The notes beneath the pieces were generated by a model. That model saw only the letters and a program-made list of their open reading frames with translations. It had not been told where the DNA came from and made no database searches. DNA of 64,000 bases from Macromonas bipunctata (lineage in GTDB: Bacteria > Pseudomonadota > Gammaproteobacteria > Burkholderiales > Burkholderiaceae_C): the NCBI RefSeq assembly GCF_002837135.1, contig NZ_NWBQ01000011.1, forward strand, positions 30,364-94,363, written 5' to 3'. How positions within the stretch are numbered: position 1 is the first letter of the stretch; every line of letters starts with the position of its first letter. Shown here piece by piece: positions 39,221 to 47,387 of this stretch. Both the position numbers and the translations under genes were made by a program.

Positions 39221-40936
39221 ATGGAGATGACTGTGCCAGAAATCGACAGCAACCAAAACACCCTGACCGCCACCTTGGGTTCACTGAACACAACGCTTGA
39301 TGGCAGCCTCACGAATTATGATACAGACTACTTCAAAATCCCTGTCACGGACGGCGGCGGTGTCTTTACCCTCGACTTCATCCACCCCCACGGCATAACG
39401 AACGGAAAGGGTATCAAAGTAGAAATTAAAAATGCGAACGGCATTAACATCAATACTGCCACATTCACAAAGAATGGGCAGTTGACAGCAACCCTGCCCA
39501 CCAGTGGTGACTACTACATCGTCGTTTCGGATGGCCATGGCGGCCAAGGTTACGCAGAAGGCATCTACTCCATCAACACATCTCTGTCTCGTGAGCCCAA
39601 CACCGCCTACGATGGAGAAAGCAAGCCAGATAACGCTAACAATGCAATCGCCACCCTCGCCGATGGCGTCAGTACCATTGTTCCGGGAGCCAAGATCAGT
39701 GGAACACTCACAGATCGCGATACAGACTACTTCAAAATCCCTGTCACGGACGGCGGCGGTGTCTTTACCCTCGACTTCATCCACCCCCACGGCATAACGA
39801 ACGGAAAGGGTATCAAAGTAGAAATTAAAAATGCGAACGGCATTAACATCAATACTGCCACATTCACAAAGAATGGGCAGTTGACAGCAACCCTGCCCAC
39901 CAGTGGTGACTACTACATCGTCGTTTCGGATGGCCATGGCGGCCAAGGTTACGCCAACGGCCTCTACGCCATTACCATAGAAACTGAAAGTACACTGTCG
40001 AATCTTGTGGAAGGCACATCTGGGGCAGATTCCCTGGATGGAGGCCTAGGCGCAGATACGATGGAAGGTGGCGATGGCGATGACACTTATTACGTGGACA
40101 ACACCAAGGATCAGGTCATCGAAAGCAGTGCCACCGGCGGCAACGATCTGGTGATCAGCTCTCTTTCGGCCTACACACTGAGTGCCAACATCGAAAACGG
40201 ACAGATTGGCAATGCAACAGCAGCGAACCTGACCGGTAACGATCTGGCCAACGTCATTTACGCAGGTAAGGGCAACAACGTCATGAATGGCGGTGCCGGT
40301 ACAGATACCGTAAGTTACCTGTTTGGCACTGGAGCAGAAAAGACCGGCGTGACCGTCAATCTGGCCAGCACGGCGGCACAAGCTACAGGCAACAGCGGTC
40401 GAGACACACTCAAGAACATTGAAAATCTGACTGGTTCAGCGTTGGCAGACAAGCTGACGGGCAATACGGGCAAGAACCAACTGGACGGCGGCGCAGGCAA
40501 TGACACCCTGAACGGCGGCGCAGGCAATGACACCCTGAACGGCGGCGCAGGCAATGACACCCTGAACGGCGGCGCAGGCAATGACACCCTGAACGGCGGC
40601 GCAGGTAACGATGTGCTAGTGTTCGACAAAGCCTTGGTCACTGGCAATGTTGACGAAATCGTGGGTTTTGCCAGTGGTTCAGACAAGATCGCTCTTGACG
40701 ATGACGTTTTCAAGGCTCTTGGTGTCACGGGTACTGGAACAGGTGCAGCATTGGCCGCCACTCGCTTGGAATTTGGCAACATGGCGAACGACAAGGAAGA
40801 TCGCATTTTGTACGACCAAGCCAGTGGCAAACTGTACTACGACACTGACGGCACAGGCAGCGCAGCTGCGGTGCAATTTGCGGTGCTGACAGGTCAGCCC
40901 TCACTTCAAGCATCGGACTTTTTGGTGATCGCCTGA
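39221..40936 (+). CDS. RTX-type calcium-binding protein with duplicated PPC-like domain
   Basis: A 571-residue putative secreted protein. Two PPC-like (pre-peptidase C-terminal) domains, about residues 34-112 and 167-245, include DTDYFKIPVTDGGGVFTLDF and SGDYYIVVSDGHGGQGYA; they are identical over 78 residues. Then come RTX nonapeptides: LDGGLGADTMEGGDGDD and four exact copies plus a variant of GGAGNDTLN (residues 423-467), which bind Ca2+ after export. The C-terminus ends in a hydrophobic SDFLVIA, like type I secretion signals. No protease domain is seen. ATG at 39221 is uncertain; TTG at 39209 and ATG at 39227 are possible. Base composition differs from the neighbours. Confidence 0.8.
   Translation: MEMTVPEIDSNQNTLTATLGSLNTTLDGSLTNYDTDYFKIPVTDGGGVFTLDFIHPHGITNGKGIKVEIKNANGININTATFTKNGQLTATLPTSGDYYIVVSDGHGGQGYAEGIYSINTSLSREPNTAYDGESKPDNANNAIATLADGVSTIVPGAKISGTLTDRDTDYFKIPVTDGGGVFTLDFIHPHGITNGKGIKVEIKNANGININTATFTKNGQLTATLPTSGDYYIVVSDGHGGQGYANGLYAITIETESTLSNLVEGTSGADSLDGGLGADTMEGGDGDDTYYVDNTKDQVIESSATGGNDLVISSLSAYTLSANIENGQIGNATAANLTGNDLANVIYAGKGNNVMNGGAGTDTVSYLFGTGAEKTGVTVNLASTAAQATGNSGRDTLKNIENLTGSALADKLTGNTGKNQLDGGAGNDTLNGGAGNDTLNGGAGNDTLNGGAGNDTLNGGAGNDVLVFDKALVTGNVDEIVGFASGSDKIALDDDVFKALGVTGTGTGAALAATRLEFGNMANDKEDRILYDQASGKLYYDTDGTGSAAAVQFAVLTGQPSLQASDFLVIA
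39320..39555 (+). repeat. 236-base perfect direct repeat, copy 1
   Basis: Identical base by base to 39719-39954, offset 399 bases (133 codons), inside the RTX gene. It encodes most of the first PPC-like domain. Perfect identity at synonymous positions means recent duplication or gene conversion. Confidence 0.95.
39719..39954 (+). repeat. 236-base perfect direct repeat, copy 2
   Basis: Second copy of the unit at 39320-39555, coding for the second PPC-like domain in the same frame. The 163 bases between the copies are unique. Confidence 0.95.
40487..40621 (+). repeat. 27-base tandem repeats encoding RTX nonapeptides
   Basis: Four exact 27-base units (40487-40594) followed by a fifth, diverged one. 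Each encodes GGAGNDTLN, one Ca2+-binding turn. Exact identity makes copy-number change by slippage likely, always in frame. Confidence 0.95.
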
Positions 40937-40965
40937 CCCTGAGCCGGCGATCGGTAGATGGAAAA

Positions 40966-41314
40966 GTGTGAAGTCTGCCGGTACGCCGGATTCTGTGCGC
41001 TGCGGTTGCCCGCAACGTGACCGCCATTCATCTGGGCCACGGGTCGCCCCAGTGGCTCGGTGCCACCTACCCGCCAGCTCTGCGGAACCACATCGACGCT
41101 GGCCTACTTGGTGTTGCTGCGCGCAGAGATTGCCCGTTTCACCCCCCAGGCTCCTGCCGCCAAAGGCGGATGGTTCCTGGAGACTCGTCTCTGTTGCTCT
41201 GATCCTCACCTCGCGGTGGGGAGCCGTTAGCTCCTGCGCTGTCCTGTGCAGTCCGGACGTTCCTCCAGTGCGGCCTTTCGGCGCTTGCACCAGCGGCGGT
41301 CTGGCAGGCTTCAC
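40966..41314 (-). ncRNA. rnpB: RNase P RNA
   Basis: On the minus strand the RNA begins GAAGCCTGCCAGACCGC near 41312, contains GGAGGAACGTCCGGACTGCA (conserved region I) and CAGATGAATGGCGGTCACG, and ends CAGAATCCGGCGTACCGGCA then GACTTCAC near 40968. These are hallmarks of bacterial class A RNase P RNA, the catalytic part of the enzyme that trims tRNA 5' ends. About 347 bases; exact ends uncertain by a few bases. Confidence 0.92.
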
Positions 41315-41358
41315 AGGGGGGATTATCACCGATGTGGCGTTGCGCCCTTTTGGTCGAT

Positions 41359-43002
41359 TCAATCGGTGATGATTGGCCCAGTGCCACTGAGCCCCTCGAT
41401 CTCCTGCGCCAAGCGGTCGGCCTCGGCTTGCAGGTCGGCCATTTCAAGCTCCAGCATGTCGATGTGTTGCGCCACGGTGGTGGCAAAAAATGCCGCGTCC
41501 TGCTCGATGCGCTGGTGCAGTTCGTAACCCGGCGTTTCACGCAAGTTGTTGAGTGCTTCCAGCGTTTCCAGAACGCGCTGCTGCAATGCGTCCAGCAGTG
41601 TACGCAACCGCACCACGTCGCTGGAATCGTCTTGGGCCAGCAGGGCCATGCCGTGCTTGAGCAGGAATGCGTCGGGGTTTTGGGCAATCTCGCGCAGGGG
41701 CTCAATGTCGCCCCGGTCGCGGGCCTGGTTGATTTCCGAGGTCAGCCATTCGTGGGCCCGACGTTTTTCGGGGTCGTCCATGCAGCGGTCGGGGTGGAAC
41801 ATCCGCACCAGCTTGCGCCAGATAGTCTGGATTTCCTGGGCCTGCTCGTCGGTCAAGGCCTGCTTGGTGGCGGCTTGCTCGGCGGCCTGTGCGTATTCCG
41901 CGTCAGATTGCTGGCGGGCTTGCGCGTGCGCCTGTGCCACTTCGTCGGCCTCATCGTCCCCGGCCTGCATCAGCACATCCAGGTATTTGCGGCGGAAGTC
42001 GATGCTCAGGTGCAGCTGGTCGCGGCGCTGGTAGTAGGGCCGCAGCGCCTGGAACAACCGTGCCAGCGTCACGTCCACGGCGTGCTTCTGTGCGGTGTAG
42101 TCGGCCTCCAGTTCGGCCAGCCGGTTGCGGGCGGCGGTGATGAGCTGCTGCACCTCGGCTTTTTGTGGCGACAGGTACAGCACCACGGCGCTGCCCGCTT
42201 GCGCCACCGCGTCGGCGGTGCCATTGCTGTTGTCCGCCACGCCCACGGCGGCTTGTGGCGGCGCATCGGACGCCAGTTGCGCCAGATACCACTGGCCCAT
42301 GCTGGCACTGCGGGCGTTGGTGGAACCGGCCAGCCACTGCAACCAGCCGTGCAATTCGCGGTCGGTGGCGGCTTCGCGGAAGTTGCGGCCCTTGAACTTG
42401 CCAAACGCAATCAGCGAGGGAAACCAAGGCGCTTCGGTGAACACCTGCAGATCGGCCCAGGTGTGCAGGCCGCGTGCCTCCGCCAGCGGGCACAGCACTT
42501 GGTCGAGCAAATCGACCACGGTTTCTACGTCGCCCAGCGCGGTGTGTGCGCCACGCTCGGGCAGGCGGTAGAACTGGCGCAGGGTTTGCAGCTTGCAGTT
42601 GCCCGCAGGCACCGGGTCAAGCAGCCGCCGCGCCAATTCCAGCGCACAGAAACCGCGCTGGCCTATGGGGGCGATATTCAAGCGTTGCCACTCGGGCAGT
42701 AGCACCCGATCCAAATCAAACGGCAGGTTGTAGGCCACCAAGGGCGCATCGCCCACGTAGGCGGCAAAGTCTTGGTACACCGCCAGCGGGTCGTCGCCGT
42801 CGCGCTCCAGAATTTCGCGCGTGTAACCGTTGACGCGCGAGGCTTCGGGCGGAATGTCGGCGTTGTGGTTGAGCAAGCGCCGAAATGGCGGGCCATCGGG
42901 CAGCCAGCCGTTCATCTTTTGCGCGCCGATCTCCACCACGTAGATCGGTGCCTTGATGCCGTTGGTTTCGGTGTCGAGGAGGATCCAGGGGTGATGGTTC
43001 AT
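41359..43002 (-). CDS. DEDDh exonuclease fused to a J-domain-like region
   Basis: A 547-residue protein. Residues 1-170 form a DnaQ-like 3'-5' exonuclease: LLDTETNG (D and E of motif I), a central Asp in NLPFDLDRVLL, and HTALGDVETV (His and Asp of motif III). A region starting FGKFKGRNF follows, then a coiled coil, a J-domain-like helix pair with HPD in RKLVRMFHPDRCMDD near residue 405, and another coiled coil. It resembles polymerase III epsilon-type proteins fused to DnaJ-like segments. The ATG overlaps the LRR gene stop (ATGA), so the two are coupled. The function is not established. Confidence 0.8.
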   Translation of the reverse strand: MNHHPWILLDTETNGIKAPIYVVEIGAQKMNGWLPDGPPFRRLLNHNADIPPEASRVNGYTREILERDGDDPLAVYQDFAAYVGDAPLVAYNLPFDLDRVLLPEWQRLNIAPIGQRGFCALELARRLLDPVPAGNCKLQTLRQFYRLPERGAHTALGDVETVVDLLDQVLCPLAEARGLHTWADLQVFTEAPWFPSLIAFGKFKGRNFREAATDRELHGWLQWLAGSTNARSASMGQWYLAQLASDAPPQAAVGVADNSNGTADAVAQAGSAVVLYLSPQKAEVQQLITAARNRLAELEADYTAQKHAVDVTLARLFQALRPYYQRRDQLHLSIDFRRKYLDVLMQAGDDEADEVAQAHAQARQQSDAEYAQAAEQAATKQALTDEQAQEIQTIWRKLVRMFHPDRCMDDPEKRRAHEWLTSEINQARDRGDIEPLREIAQNPDAFLLKHGMALLAQDDSSDVVRLRTLLDALQQRVLETLEALNNLRETPGYELHQRIEQDAAFFATTVAQHIDMLELEMADLQAEADRLAQEIEGLSGTGPIITD

Positions 43003-44084
43003 ACGCGGTATATATTCAAATTGGGAGGGGCTCCTGTGATGTTCAGGGAAGCATCACACCAGAGGTTTTGTAGCCTTGGCACTGGTGTCAAGTCCAGCTC
43101 GGTTAGTTGGTTCATGTTGCACCAGAGGTTTTGTAGCCTTGGCACTGGTGTCAAGTCCAGCTCGGTTAGTTGGTTCATGCTGCAGTAGAGATCTTCCAGC
43201 AAGGGTACTGGAGTCAAATCCAGTGAGGTTAGTTGATTGCGGCGACAACTGAGGCATTGCAACCCAGGTACTGGCGTCAAATCCAGTTCCGTCAGTCGGT
43301 TGCGGTCGCACTGTAGAAACTGCAACTCCGGCATGAGTTTCAGGCACAATGCAGCCAGTTTATTGTTGCTATAGGCTAACGTATCTAACCTGGGCACCGG
43401 TGACAGATCTAGGTCAGCCAGTTGGTTACAGCAACAAAGGAGAAATTCCAACCTCGGTACATGTCTCAAATCCAGTGCGGTTAGTTGGTTGTCTTCACAC
43501 CAGAGCACCTGCAACATTGGCACGAGTGTCAAATCTAGTTCCGTTAGACGGTTCTCTCTGCAATTAAGTTTTTTCAGTAGTGGTACGTTGGTGAGGGTCA
43601 GACTGGTAATAGGGTTGTCCTCACAAATCAATTCGCACAGACATTCGGGCAACCGTGGCAGTGGTTCTTGGGGGGCATTCAGGATGGCCAAGCGCTCAAC
43701 CTGCAAACCACGTATCCATGCCCAGTCGGTCAAGGGCAAAATGGCAAAGTCCCACACGAGGGAAACGATACGACCATCTTCAATGTCAAACGTTGTAGTG
43801 ATACCTGCAAATGGTTGCTCTTTTTGGCTGCTTGCCAACACCTCCACCACCTGCTCCGGCTCCATCCCCAACATCCGCGCCCAGCGTTGTATCTGCGCGT
43901 GGTCGGCTTCGCGGAATTCGTAATCGCCAATGTGGTAACGCCGTTGGGCTGCCAGTGCCTGTTCTTGGGTGCGTGCCACACTCAGCAGGTTTTCCGCCAT
44001 GCGGGTGGCAATGCGCTGACCACCATTGACCGTGGCCAGCGGGGCATCACTTGAAGAAAAAATTGATGGTAAATTTTTACTCAT
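42999..44084 (-). CDS. Leucine-rich repeat protein
   Basis: A 361-residue protein. After an N-terminal helical part (residues 1-120), ten or so repeats of 21 residues follow, of the type LTELDLTPVPRLQNLWCNMNQ, with a conserved Cys in place of the usual Leu of the LxCxxNQL turn. LRRs bind proteins. No signal peptide or membrane segment. It overlaps the exonuclease/J gene by four bases. The last two repeats are almost identical at DNA level, evidence for recent repeat gain. Confidence 0.85.
   Translation of the reverse strand: MSKNLPSIFSSSDAPLATVNGGQRIATRMAENLLSVARTQEQALAAQRRYHIGDYEFREADHAQIQRWARMLGMEPEQVVEVLASSQKEQPFAGITTTFDIEDGRIVSLVWDFAILPLTDWAWIRGLQVERLAILNAPQEPLPRLPECLCELICEDNPITSLTLTNVPLLKKLNCRENRLTELDLTLVPMLQVLWCEDNQLTALDLRHVPRLEFLLCCCNQLADLDLSPVPRLDTLAYSNNKLAALCLKLMPELQFLQCDRNRLTELDLTPVPGLQCLSCRRNQLTSLDLTPVPLLEDLYCSMNQLTELDLTPVPRLQNLWCNMNQLTELDLTPVPRLQNLWCDASLNITGAPPNLNIYRV
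43057..43179 (-). repeat. 63-base tandem duplication in the LRR gene
   Basis: Positions 43057-43116 and 43120-43179 are identical over 60 bases with a period of 63, one LRR unit. The other repeats of the gene have diverged, so this one is recent. Confidence 0.9.
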
Positions 44085-44148
44085 TTAATAACATCAATAT
44101 TAATAACGAATAAATTTCAGCAAAGAAGCATAGTCATGTTCGAATGAA

Positions 44149-44499
44149 TCAAAGACTGTCGATGAATTGCCTGAGTTTTTCTCTATCTACCGGTTTTTGT
44201 GTGTCCATCCTGATGCTTCCCAGCCGTTGCCGTGTGGGTGTCGCTTGAAATGCCACGCAATGCCCTTGAGCGGCATGGGCGTCCAACTCTGCTTGGACGG
44301 TGCAAAAATAAACATTTTTGTCACAGATCGCACAGTGCCGCACGTCCTCAAGGTTTGTTGGGGTCAGCTGGTGCCAATCGGCGCTGCACTCGAACGCCAT
44401 GGTGCAGTTGAGGAACGGCGTCTCCTGCCGCTTGGCGCGGTTGAGGCTCGCAGGTACGGTGTTGCTGCTCATGGTGGTGGATTTTTCCCTCTTTTGCAT
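44149..44499 (-). CDS. Small Cys/His-rich hypothetical protein
   Basis: A 116-residue protein with conserved-looking metal ligands: NCTMAFECSADWHQLTPT, then DVRHCAICDKNVYFCT and HAAQGHCVAF. The CxxC plus Cys/His spacing suggests a zinc-binding fold; I do not recognise a named family. ATG at 44499 is preferred, and another ATG occurs nine codons downstream. It stands between the LRR operon and the Na/Pi transporter; about 60 bases separate it from the LRR gene start. Confidence 0.55.
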   Translation of the reverse strand: MQKREKSTTMSSNTVPASLNRAKRQETPFLNCTMAFECSADWHQLTPTNLEDVRHCAICDKNVYFCTVQAELDAHAAQGHCVAFQATPTRQRLGSIRMDTQKPVDREKLRQFIDSL

Positions 44500-44601
44500 C
44501 GGCTTTCCCTTGGTTGTGAAATGCGTTGCAAACCAGCATACGCTATCCAACCCCCCTATTAGGGAAAACCACTACCTGCGCAGCGTGCCACTTGCCAGAC
44601 C

Positions 44602-46242
44602 TCACACCTGGCCAGGCGGGTGGCGCACTTCGGGCGTGTCGGACACGCCGTGCGGCCCCAGCGCGTGGCGGCCCTGTGCCAAATGGAAACAGATGCGCCA
44701 AATGTGGTGGCCGGTGCGCTCCAGCCAGCGGTAGGTGTCGGTTTTGGCCAGCACCTGTGCCGCGTTTTGGGGCGACGCGGCGGTACCGTCCAGCAAGTCG
44801 TGGCGCACCTGGCGCGACAGGCCGGTCAGGCCCACGGCGTTGAGTTCGAGTTGCGCCAGGTGGGGCGCCAGCTGCTGCTCGCGCAGGCCGCGCTGGGCCA
44901 GCTCCAGAATCTGGCGGCTGTCTTGCAGCGCCCACTGGTAGGCGGGTTCGGTCAGGTCGATCTGGGCGTGGCTCAAGTCCTCCAGCCGGGTGCGAAAGCG
45001 CAGCAGGTGGTCGATGGCGTGCATCTGTGCCATGCGCTGGTTGGCGCTGGCGCGGTCGCCGGCGGGCAGCTCGATGCGGCTGACGAAGCCGTAGGCCTCG
45101 TGCAGCGCCTGCGCCAGCTGGTGCAGCTGCTGCTGGCGCTCGGTGGCCGCAGTGCCCGACAACATGCCGCCGTACAGCGCCAGCAGCTCGGCAGTGCTGT
45201 GCTCCAGCGCGCGCTGCGTGGCCTCCAGCGCCACGGCGGGGATGGAGAGCATGGAAGCGTCCAGGCGCTGGGTCAGCGTGGGAGCGGCGTTTTCGGGCAG
45301 GATGCGCTCCACCAGCGCGGCAAACTGCGGCACAAACGGCAGGAACAGCACCACCCCCACCGCAATGAACAGGGTGTGGAACATGGCCAGGCTGGTGGCC
45401 CCGGCATCCAGCCCGGCGTGCAGCATCAGCCAGTGGATGACCCAGAAGAAGGCCGGCAACAGCGCAATGGCCAGCACCCCGGCCACCGCGTTGAACAGGA
45501 TGTAGGCCAGCGCGGTGCGCTTGGCGTACAGCGTGCCGCCTATGGTGACCAGCGCCCCGGTGAGCGTGGTGCCAATGGCCGCGCCCACCACCAGCGCGGC
45601 GGCCTGGTCAAAATTGATGGTCTGGGTGTGCAGCGCCGTCAGCGTGGTGGCAATGGCGGCGGTGGAGGACTGCAGAATGGCCGTCAGCGCCAGCCCGATC
45701 AGCATGGTGGTGATGCTGGCAGCGTAACCCCCCGTGGGCAACGTGGCCAGGTTGAACACCGACGCCAGCCCGCGCATGCCGTCCTGCAGCGTGTTGAGGC
45801 CAACGAACATCAGGCCAAAGCCGGCCATGGCCAGGCCCAAGTCCTGCGCGCGGCCCTTGCCCATGAGCTTGAGCATGGCGCCGCAGCCCACCAGCGGCAG
45901 CGTGTAGAAGCCCAGGTTTACCTTCAGGCCCAGCCCAGCCACGATCCAGCCGGTGGCGGTGTTGCCCAGGCTGGCCCCGATCAGCACCCCGATGGCCTGC
46001 GAGAACGTGATCAACCCCGCGCTGACAAAACCAATCAGCGTGACCGTGGTGGCGCTGGACGACTGCACCAGCATGGTGGCCAGCGCCCCCGACGTGAACG
46101 CCTTGCCCGGCGTACCGGTAAAGCGCGACAGCGCCTGCTTCATGGCCGTGCCACCAAAGGCCACCAGCCCGTCCGACAGCAGCATCATGCCGATGAGGAA
46201 CAGCCCCAGCCCACCCACAAATGGAAAAAGAATCTCTTGCAT
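44602..46242 (-). CDS. Na/Pi cotransporter family protein
   Basis: A 546-residue membrane protein. The N-terminal 310 residues hold two inverted repeats with [17 protein letters not shown] and [14 protein letters not shown], the QSS motifs of the NptA/PNaS family that import phosphate with sodium. The C-terminal 200 residues form a PhoU-like helical domain. Start ATG 46242. It is divergent from cysK over 115 bases. Confidence 0.9.
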   Translation of the reverse strand: MQEILFPFVGGLGLFLIGMMLLSDGLVAFGGTAMKQALSRFTGTPGKAFTSGALATMLVQSSSATTVTLIGFVSAGLITFSQAIGVLIGASLGNTATGWIVAGLGLKVNLGFYTLPLVGCGAMLKLMGKGRAQDLGLAMAGFGLMFVGLNTLQDGMRGLASVFNLATLPTGGYAASITTMLIGLALTAILQSSTAAIATTLTALHTQTINFDQAAALVVGAAIGTTLTGALVTIGGTLYAKRTALAYILFNAVAGVLAIALLPAFFWVIHWLMLHAGLDAGATSLAMFHTLFIAVGVVLFLPFVPQFAALVERILPENAAPTLTQRLDASMLSIPAVALEATQRALEHSTAELLALYGGMLSGTAATERQQQLHQLAQALHEAYGFVSRIELPAGDRASANQRMAQMHAIDHLLRFRTRLEDLSHAQIDLTEPAYQWALQDSRQILELAQRGLREQQLAPHLAQLELNAVGLTGLSRQVRHDLLDGTAASPQNAAQVLAKTDTYRWLERTGHHIWRICFHLAQGRHALGPHGVSDTPEVRHPPGQV

Positions 46243-46357
46243 GGGGCCACATCATGCCAGCACAGCGGGTGGCATAAACAAATGCCTTTTTGGGACTTTG
46301 CCATGCGCCACAATGCGGGGTTTGCAAGCCCTTGCCACACCGACACGGAGACCCCCC

Positions 46358-47281
46358 ATGAAAGCCAACAACATCCTGGACACCATCGGCCGCACCCCGC
46401 ACGTGCGCATGAACCGCCTGTTTGCGCAGCACCCCGGCGCCGAGGTCTGGATCAAGTCCGAGCGCGGCAACCCCGGCGGCTCCATCAAAGACCGCATTGC
46501 ACTGGCCATGGTAGAAGACGCAGAACGCAGCGGTGCCTTGCCAGCGGGCGGCACCATCATCGAACCCACCTCGGGCAACACCGGCATCGGGCTGGCGATG
46601 GTGGCCGCCGTCAAAGGCTACCGCCTGATTTTGGTCATGCCCGACAGCATGAGCGTGGAACGCCGCCGCCTGATGCTGGCCTACGGCGCACAATTTGACC
46701 TGACCCCGCGCGAAAAAGGCATGAAAGGTGCGATTGAGCGCGCCCAAGAACTGGCGGCCCAAACCCCCGGCGCGTGGATTCCACAACAGTTTGAAAACCC
46801 GTCCAACCTCGAAGCCCACGTGCGCACCACGGCGCAAGAGATTCTGGCCGACTTCCCCGAAGGGCTGGACGTGCTCATCACCGGCGTGGGCACGGGTGGC
46901 CACCTCAGTGGCGTGGCGCGTGTGCTCAAAGCGGCGTGGCCACAACTCCAAGTGTTTGCGGTAGAACCAGCGGCATCGCCCGTGATTTCAGGCGGCAAAG
47001 CGGCCCCCCACCCTATTCAGGGCATCGGCGCGGGTTTTGTGCCCCAGAACCTCGACACCAGCCTGCTCGATGGCGTCATCACCGTGGACGCCGAGGACGC
47101 ACGCGAATATGGCCGCCGCAGCGCACGCGAGGAAGGCCTGCTGGTCGGCATCTCGTCGGGCGCCACGCTGGCCGCTATCGCACAAAAACTGCCCGAACTG
47201 CCCGCTGGCAGCCGCGTGCTGGGCTTCAACTACGACACCGGCGAGCGTTACCTCTCGGTCGAAGGCTACCTGCCCACCTGA
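46358..47281 (+). CDS. cysK: Cysteine synthase (O-acetylserine sulfhydrylase)
   Basis: A 307-residue PLP enzyme. The PLP-binding Lys44 is in [14 protein letters not shown], phosphate binding is by [10 protein letters not shown], and the substrate loop is [12 protein letters not shown]. It makes cysteine from O-acetylserine and sulfide. ATG at 46358 after a CGGAG site. The call CysK rather than CysM is by overall similarity. An FAD oxidoreductase follows on the same strand. Confidence 0.9.
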   Translation: MKANNILDTIGRTPHVRMNRLFAQHPGAEVWIKSERGNPGGSIKDRIALAMVEDAERSGALPAGGTIIEPTSGNTGIGLAMVAAVKGYRLILVMPDSMSVERRRLMLAYGAQFDLTPREKGMKGAIERAQELAAQTPGAWIPQQFENPSNLEAHVRTTAQEILADFPEGLDVLITGVGTGGHLSGVARVLKAAWPQLQVFAVEPAASPVISGGKAAPHPIQGIGAGFVPQNLDTSLLDGVITVDAEDAREYGRRSAREEGLLVGISSGATLAAIAQKLPELPAGSRVLGFNYDTGERYLSVEGYLPT

Positions 47282-47387
47282 CGCCCTTGGCCACACGCAG
47301 GGGCGCCGTACAATCCCGGCCCCCGCGCGCATTTGCCTGTTTGACCCCTGCCCTTCCTTGCCCGATCACCACGGGCCTGCTGCTGCC

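Noticed and set aside
40487..40621. Regular 27-base repeats that could suggest a CRISPR array
   Set aside because: There are no spacers; the units are contiguous, in frame, and encode RTX nonapeptides.
40927..40952. Hairpin GATCGCC/GGCGATC between the RTX gene and rnpB as a terminator
   Set aside because: The stem is perfect but no T-tract follows in either direction, and it includes the RTX stop codon; termination is not supported.
43057..43979. Repetitive DNA at the LRR gene as a possible satellite
   Set aside because: The 63-base period equals one 21-residue leucine-rich repeat and the frame is open throughout.
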